DNA of 28,612 nt, taken from the NCBI GenBank assembly GCA_021841725.1, contig JAKCEC010000001.1, positions 1 to 28,612 of the forward strand. The letters run 5' to 3'. Below the pieces are notes generated by a model, which had not been told where the DNA came from, did no database searches, and was given only the letters and a program-made list of their open reading frames with translations. The first letter of the stretch is position 1. Every line of letters starts with the position of its first letter. This stretch comes from Actinomycetes bacterium. Lineage in GTDB: Bacteria; Actinomycetota; Acidimicrobiia; Acidimicrobiales; RAAP-2. Below, one piece after another: positions 24,346 through 28,612 of this stretch. A program made the position numbers and the translations under genes.

Positions 24346-25166
24346 CACCCCCGCCCGAAACGCACCATGGCCAGTTGACTCGACGCCGCCACCATCTCGC
24401 CGGTCTCGTCGAAGAGTTCGCATCGCTCGTCGACCAACCCGTCGGCCACGACGACGCACCACTGGCGCGCGAGCAGCCACTCACTCGCGGGGATACGCCG
24501 CACGTACGACGTGAGTTGCAGGGTGGGAACCCACCCCGTTGAACCCAGGGGCAACGTGGCCGGCGGCAAGACGTCCGTGGCGAAGAGCAAGTTCCACGGG
24601 TTCCAGGACGCGGCGTCGTCGTTCAACCGCAACCACGCCCGCACTTCGCCGGGGCCGGCGTCACCGTTCCACCACTGAGCACCCGCGGGGTCGACGCGAA
24701 GTTCGATCACGTCGTGAATCGTCATCGCCTCGTGCGTCGGCAGTTCGAGGCACTCCTGTGGTGGCGGCATCGTCGGGGCGAGCGACGACTGGTACCGCAG
24801 GCGCGACGACTCCGACAAGGTGCCCAGGGTGACGAGGGACTCGGTGGTCACGGCCTGGGCCTGGGACAACGTCACGTGAACGAAGGACGCGCCACGACCC
24901 ACCCGACGCACCGACGTCTCGACCTGCGCCTCCCCCACCCGCGGGGGTGCCACGAAATGGGTGCTCAGCGCCGTCGCGTGCAGGTGCGACGCGCCCGCGT
25001 CACTGGCCGCGGCGAGGGCGGCGCTGGCCATGACGCACTGCAAGTAGCCACCGTTGGGGTAGTCGAACACGGTGAAGCGCTGCGCCAGATGCGCGACGAA
25101 GCGGCCGTCGCCCTCGGGCTCCACCGCACCGGCGTCGGACAACGAGACGTGGTCGGGTTCGTCCAT
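24345..25166 (-). CDS. TesB-like double-hotdog acyl-CoA thioesterase
   Basis: The 273-residue protein matches the thioesterase-like superfamily that hydrolyses acyl-CoA to free acid and CoA. The first hotdog half contains FDYPNGGYLQCVMASAALAAAS and THFVAPPRVGEAQVETSVRRVGRGASFVHVTLSQ. The second half contains EVRAWLRLND and TLQLTSYVRRIPASEWLLARQWCVVVADGLVDERCELFDETGEMVAASSQLAMVRF. Chain-length preference cannot be read from sequence. The ATG follows AAGGTGG. It is divergent from mmsA and coupled to arfB downstream. Confidence 0.85.
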   Translation of the reverse strand: MDEPDHVSLSDAGAVEPEGDGRFVAHLAQRFTVFDYPNGGYLQCVMASAALAAASDAGASHLHATALSTHFVAPPRVGEAQVETSVRRVGRGASFVHVTLSQAQAVTTESLVTLGTLSESSRLRYQSSLAPTMPPPQECLELPTHEAMTIHDVIELRVDPAGAQWWNGDAGPGEVRAWLRLNDDAASWNPWNLLFATDVLPPATLPLGSTGWVPTLQLTSYVRRIPASEWLLARQWCVVVADGLVDERCELFDETGEMVAASSQLAMVRFGRG

Positions 25167-25213
25167 CGCACCACCTTAATAAGCCTCGACCGTGCGACAC
25201 CGGGGGCTCCCGG

Positions 25214-25219
25214 TAGATT
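25214..25219 (+). promoter_or_regulatory. Candidate -10 box for mmsA
   Basis: TAGATT lies 20 bases before the ATG at 25240, leaving room for the GAGGAGG ribosome-binding site in between. No clear -35 box is visible in the short divergent gap. Confidence 0.4.
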
Positions 25220-25239
25220 GGGGCCACCGAGGAGGCCCC

Positions 25240-26715
25240 ATGCGCACCATTCCCCACTACATCAACGCCGAAACCGTCTCCGCCCCCGGCGAGTTACCGG
25301 TCTACAACCCCGCCACGGGTGAGGTGAGCGCGCGCGTGCCCATTCCCTCCACCCACGACGTCGACACCGCGGTCTCCGTCGCGCGCCACGCGTGGCGGAC
25401 GTGGAGTGCGTCGAGCCTCTCGCAGCGCACGAACATCCTCTTCGCCTTTCGACACCTCCTCCTCACCCACGCGGAGGAACTCGCGGACATCATCACCGCC
25501 GAACACGGCAAGACCTTGGCCGACGCACGCGGCGAGATCGCGCGGGGTCTCGAGAACGTCGAGTACGCCTGTGGCATCAGCGAGCACCTCAAGGGGGGCT
25601 TCTCCTCGCAGGTCGCCGAGGGCGTCGACGTCCACTCTTTTCGAGAGCCCCTCGGCGTCGTCGTCGCCATCACACCGTTCAATTTCCCGATCATGGTTCC
25701 CCTGTGGATGGCGGCGAACGCCCTGGCCACGGGGAATGTCGTCATCTTGAAGCCCTCGGAGCGCGACCCCTCGGTCTCGGTGCGCGTCGGCGAGCTCCTC
25801 AGTGAGGCGGGACTGCCCGCGGGGGTCTTCAACGTCCTCCAGGGCAACGCGGCCACCGTGAACCAACTCCTAGAGCACGACGGGGTCGACGCCGTCAGCT
25901 TCGTCGGATCGACGCCCGTCGCACGTCACGTGTACCAGGTCGCCACGGCCCACGGAAAACGCGTCCAAGCCCTCGGTGGTGCGAAGAACCACATGGTGGT
26001 CCTCCCCGACGCCGACCTCGACATCGCCGCCGACGCCGCCATCAACGCCGGCTACGGCGCGGCCGGCGAACGCTGCATGGCGATCAGCGTGGTCGTGGCC
26101 GTCGGTGACGTCGCCGACGAACTCGTCGCCAAGATCGCCCAGCGCGTGGACCGCCTGCGGGTGGGGCCGGGCAACGACCCGGCCAGTGACTTCGGTCCGG
26201 TCATCACCGCCGAACACCGTCAACGGGTCCTGTCCTACGTCAACGCGCCCGATCCCGGGGTCACGGTGGTGCGCGACGGTTCGGCCCGAGCCGAGGGCCC
26301 GGGATTCTTCGTCGGGCCCTGTCTCCTCGATGGCGTCACCCCGGGGATGCGCGCCTACGACGACGAGATCTTCGGCCCGGTCCTCGGGGTGACGCGCGTC
26401 GCGACGTACGCCGACGCCGTGGCGCTCATCAATGACAACCCCTACGGGAACGGGACGGCCATCTTCACCCGTGACGGCAACGCCGCGCGATTGTTCTCGC
26501 GTCAGGTGCACGTCGGGATGATCGGCGTCAACGTGCCCATCCCGGTGCCGGTCTCGAGTTACTCCTTCGGCGGCTGGAAGAACTCGTTGTTCGGTCACAG
26601 TCACATCTACGGACCCGAGGGCATCACCTTCTACTCACGCGCGAAGGTCGTGACGACGCGCTGGCCCCTGGCGTCGGAGTCCCAGATCGACCTGGGCTTC
26701 CCGCGCACCCGCTAA
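25240..26715 (+). CDS. mmsA: CoA-acylating methylmalonate-semialdehyde dehydrogenase
   Basis: MmsA oxidises methylmalonate or malonate semialdehyde with NAD and CoA to propionyl-CoA or acetyl-CoA, in valine and inositol catabolism. The 491-residue protein has the aldehyde dehydrogenase fold: ITPFNFP with Asn148, LKPSERDPS, FVGSTPVARHVY, and the catalytic Cys279 in GAAGERCMAI. The diagnostic point is ALGGAKNH (244-251), where MMSDHs have lost the general-base glutamate of ordinary aldehyde dehydrogenases. The ATG at 25240 is preceded by GAGGAGG; the open frame starts 16 codons earlier without homology. It is a single gene, so a myo-inositol operon (iolA role) is not supported here. Confidence 0.94.
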   Translation: MRTIPHYINAETVSAPGELPVYNPATGEVSARVPIPSTHDVDTAVSVARHAWRTWSASSLSQRTNILFAFRHLLLTHAEELADIITAEHGKTLADARGEIARGLENVEYACGISEHLKGGFSSQVAEGVDVHSFREPLGVVVAITPFNFPIMVPLWMAANALATGNVVILKPSERDPSVSVRVGELLSEAGLPAGVFNVLQGNAATVNQLLEHDGVDAVSFVGSTPVARHVYQVATAHGKRVQALGGAKNHMVVLPDADLDIAADAAINAGYGAAGERCMAISVVVAVGDVADELVAKIAQRVDRLRVGPGNDPASDFGPVITAEHRQRVLSYVNAPDPGVTVVRDGSARAEGPGFFVGPCLLDGVTPGMRAYDDEIFGPVLGVTRVATYADAVALINDNPYGNGTAIFTRDGNAARLFSRQVHVGMIGVNVPIPVPVSSYSFGGWKNSLFGHSHIYGPEGITFYSRAKVVTTRWPLASESQIDLGFPRTR

Positions 26716-26730
26716 CGCGCAGTCCGACCA

Positions 26731-26736
26731 CGTAGA
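26731..26736 (+). promoter_or_regulatory. Candidate -10 box for the NUDIX gene
   Basis: TAGACT, 46 bases before the NUDIX ATG and 15 bases after the mmsA stop. The same hexamer precedes tRNA-Lys. No -35 box is clear. Confidence 0.35.
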
Positions 26737-26782
26737 CTCGTTCGCGCGCCGCCCGTCGCTGACGTCTCTGATTCGAGGTCCC

Positions 26783-27202
26783 ATGAGTAAGCAACACAGC
26801 AGCGTCCGCGCCTACGGCGTCTTGTTGCACGAGGGACGCGTCGCCCTGGTGCGTTCGTCGAACCCCCAACACCAGCCCCCCCTGTGGTGGCTCCCGGGGG
26901 GAGGGATTGACTTCGGTGAGTCGCCCGAGGAGACCCTGATCAGAGAGTTCCGCGAGGAAACGGGGCTGAGTGTCGAACGTCCCGAACTCTTCTCGGTGAC
27001 CAGCGACGTGCGCAAACGCGACAACGGGGACCGCATCCACACCGTACGCATCATCTACACCGTGCGCTGGGCCAGCGGCGACCTCACCCACGAAGTGCAC
27101 GGCACGACCGACCACGCCGCGTGGTTCCCGAGCGACGCCCTCGATGCCCTGAACCTCGCCGAGTACGCCCGTGTGGCGATTCAGGGCGCACTCGCGAAGT
27201 AG
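26783..27202 (+). CDS. NUDIX hydrolase
   Basis: NUDIX enzymes cleave nucleoside diphosphates linked to another group. The 139-residue protein has a complete Nudix box at 40-62 (G40, E46, R54, E55, E58, E59, G61), all metal- and water-coordinating residues intact, preceded by WWLPGG. The substrate is not predictable from sequence. The ATG has GAGG seven bases upstream. Its 3' end overlaps the convergent acyl-CoA synthetase gene by 22 bases. Confidence 0.92.
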   Translation: MSKQHSSVRAYGVLLHEGRVALVRSSNPQHQPPLWWLPGGGIDFGESPEETLIREFREETGLSVERPELFSVTSDVRKRDNGDRIHTVRIIYTVRWASGDLTHEVHGTTDHAAWFPSDALDALNLAEYARVAIQGALAK

Positions 27203-28612
27203 TGCTCCGCCAAGCGGTTCTTGGCGATCTTGCCCGCGGCGTTGCGCGGGAGCGGATCGTTGGTGAAGGCGACGACACTCGGAATCTTGTAGGCCGCGAG
27301 GCGCGTCGCCAGGAACGCCGTCAATTCCGCCTCGTCGAGGTGCGCGTCCGGGTGCAGAACGACGACGGCCGCGACCACCTCGCCCAGACGTTCGTCGGGC
27401 ACGCCGCACACGGCCGCCTCGCGAACCGCGGGGTGTTCGTAGAAGACCGCCTCCACGTCGGCGCAGTAGACGTTCTCCCCTCCGCGAAGGATCATGTCTT
27501 GGAGTCGGTCCTCGACGAAGAGGAAGCCCTCCTCGTCGAGGTAGCCCACGTCGCCCGTGCGCAACCACCCGGCGACGAGGGTGGCGTCGGTGGCGTCGGG
27601 TTGGCGCCAGTACCCGCGAACGAGGGTCGGCCCCGAGACCCAAATCTCTCCGACCTCGCCGGTGGGCACCGTGCGCCCCCGGTCGTCACGAATCTCGACG
27701 TCCATCACCACGGTCGGCGTCTGGCCGGTCGACGCGGGTCGACCCTGATAGTCGTCCCCGTAGTTCTGAGGCCCGTAGGCGTTCGTCTCGGTCATGCCGT
27801 AGGCCAGGTTGGGTCGTCCATTGACGAAGGCCGCCTCCACTCGCGCGACCAACGACGGCGCCGCCGGCGCGCCGCCGCCGCCCACCGTGACCAGTGAGGA
27901 CGTGTCGAACTCCGAGAGCCGGGGGCAATTCAAGAGGTCCCACGACTGCGTGGGCACGCCCACCACGTTGGTCACCCGGTGACGCTCGATCAGGCTGAGC
28001 GCCACGGCGGGATCCCAGCGTCGCATGATCACCAACTTGAAGTGCCACGAGAAGCACGACAACATGACGGGCACGCAGCCGGTGACGTGAAACAGCGGCA
28101 CGATCAAGATGAAGCACGTCGGGTCCCCCGTCGGATGATCACGGGGTCCGCGACGGCGACCCTCGATCACGATACCGGCGGAGAACGCCATCAACGTCTG
28201 GCAGATGGCGTCGTGGGTGGACACCGCGCCCTTGGGCCGGCCCGTCGTCCCCGACGTATACAAGATGGTGGCGTCGTCGTCACCCGAGAGTTCGACCCGG
28301 GGCATCGCGGCCCCGGGTTCGATGACGTCGGCCCAGTGGTGCACACCCGGCGCCGCGTCGTGCGTCGCGTCGCCGCGCGCCAGGATGATCGGCGTCTGAC
28401 GTCGGCGGCAGGCGTCGAGGGCCCGTTCGGTGCGTTCCGGGTCCGCCACGAGCACCGCGACGTCCGCGTCATCGAGCGCGAAGGCTAACTCGCTGGCCGT
28501 CCACCACGCGTTGAGCGACACCACCACCGCCCCCACGGACACGACCGCGGCGAAGGCCACCACCCATTCGGGCAGATTGCGCATGGCGAGGGCGACCCGA
28601 TCCCCGCGACGC
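27181..28612 (-). CDS. AMP-forming acyl-CoA synthetase (5' end outside window)
   Basis: This adenylate-forming enzyme activates a carboxylic acid with ATP and joins it to CoA. The visible 476 residues run off the right edge: codons before the internal ATG at 28584 read RRGDRVALA, which is the normal family sequence before AMRNLPEW, so the true start lies beyond the window. Motifs are ILYTSGTTGRPKGA (A3, phosphate loop), VPLFHVTG, YGMTET (A5), GWLRTGDVGYLDEEGFLFVEDRLQDMILRGGENVY (A7-A8) and the catalytic lysine in PRNAAGKIAKNRL (A10). It resembles FadD-type or short/medium-chain acid ligases; the chain length is unknown. Confidence 0.92.
   Translation of the reverse strand, partial: RRGDRVALAMRNLPEWVVAFAAVVSVGAVVVSLNAWWTASELAFALDDADVAVLVADPERTERALDACRRRQTPIILARGDATHDAAPGVHHWADVIEPGAAMPRVELSGDDDATILYTSGTTGRPKGAVSTHDAICQTLMAFSAGIVIEGRRRGPRDHPTGDPTCFILIVPLFHVTGCVPVMLSCFSWHFKLVIMRRWDPAVALSLIERHRVTNVVGVPTQSWDLLNCPRLSEFDTSSLVTVGGGGAPAAPSLVARVEAAFVNGRPNLAYGMTETNAYGPQNYGDDYQGRPASTGQTPTVVMDVEIRDDRGRTVPTGEVGEIWVSGPTLVRGYWRQPDATDATLVAGWLRTGDVGYLDEEGFLFVEDRLQDMILRGGENVYCADVEAVFYEHPAVREAAVCGVPDERLGEVVAAVVVLHPDAHLDEAELTAFLATRLAAYKIPSVVAFTNDPLPRNAAGKIAKNRLAEHYFASAP

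Noticed and set aside
23914..24480. Longer ArfB with 45 extra N-terminal residues
   Set aside because: The extra part lies inside the thioesterase gene, has no family similarity, and the TGATG overlap start gives the usual length.

Overview
This is a gene-dense, high-GC window of an actinobacterial chromosome. Gene order (tig-clpP-clpX-folC-ndk-mreBCD-mrdA-rng-rplU-rpmA, then obgE-proB-proA), a clpS/DUF2017 pair, a mycothiol-type maleylpyruvate isomerase relative and frequent Shine-Dalgarno-less starts behind TANNNT boxes all point to Actinomycetota. A deep lineage such as Acidimicrobiia fits best (inference; no rRNA is present to test it).

Layout. Positions 1-5.3 kb, mostly minus strand: start of a probable proA, proB, obgE, a class-III aminotransferase, then a plus-strand HU gene, a 338-base gap with strong hairpins, and rpmA-rplU. 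The usual rplU-rpmA-obgE-proB-proA cluster is therefore split by the aminotransferase and HU. Positions 5.4-17.2 kb, all minus strand: an RNase E/G, the elongation genes mrdA-mreD-mreC-mreB, ndk, folC, clpX, clpP and tig. This is a core block for cell-wall elongation, folate and nucleotide metabolism, RNA decay and protein quality control. Positions 17.2-18.7 kb: an MDMPI-family gene and four tRNAs (Pro-TGG, Arg-TCT, His-GTG, Lys-CTT). Positions 18.8-28.6 kb: a large YfhO-like membrane protein, DUF2017 and clpS, an aldose-1-epimerase relative, surE, arfB, a double-hotdog thioesterase, methylmalonate-semialdehyde dehydrogenase, a NUDIX hydrolase and a truncated acyl-CoA synthetase.

How the genes work together. 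MreB/C/D and PBP2 form the lateral-wall elongation machinery. Trigger factor, ClpP, ClpX and ClpS handle folding and degradation of new or N-degron proteins. ArfB rescues stalled ribosomes. L21, L27 and Obg serve the large ribosomal subunit. The acyl-CoA synthetase, thioesterase and MmsA suggest acyl-CoA or branched-chain/propionate metabolism, but they are not one operon.

I found no mobile element, CRISPR array, phage gene or defence system. Most of the window is ordinary core genome. The best leads are the split ribosomal/Obg cluster with its uncharacterised aminotransferase, the repeated pattern of near-leaderless promoters, the tandem copy of the tRNA-Lys 3' end, and several uncharacterised or unusually tailed proteins.
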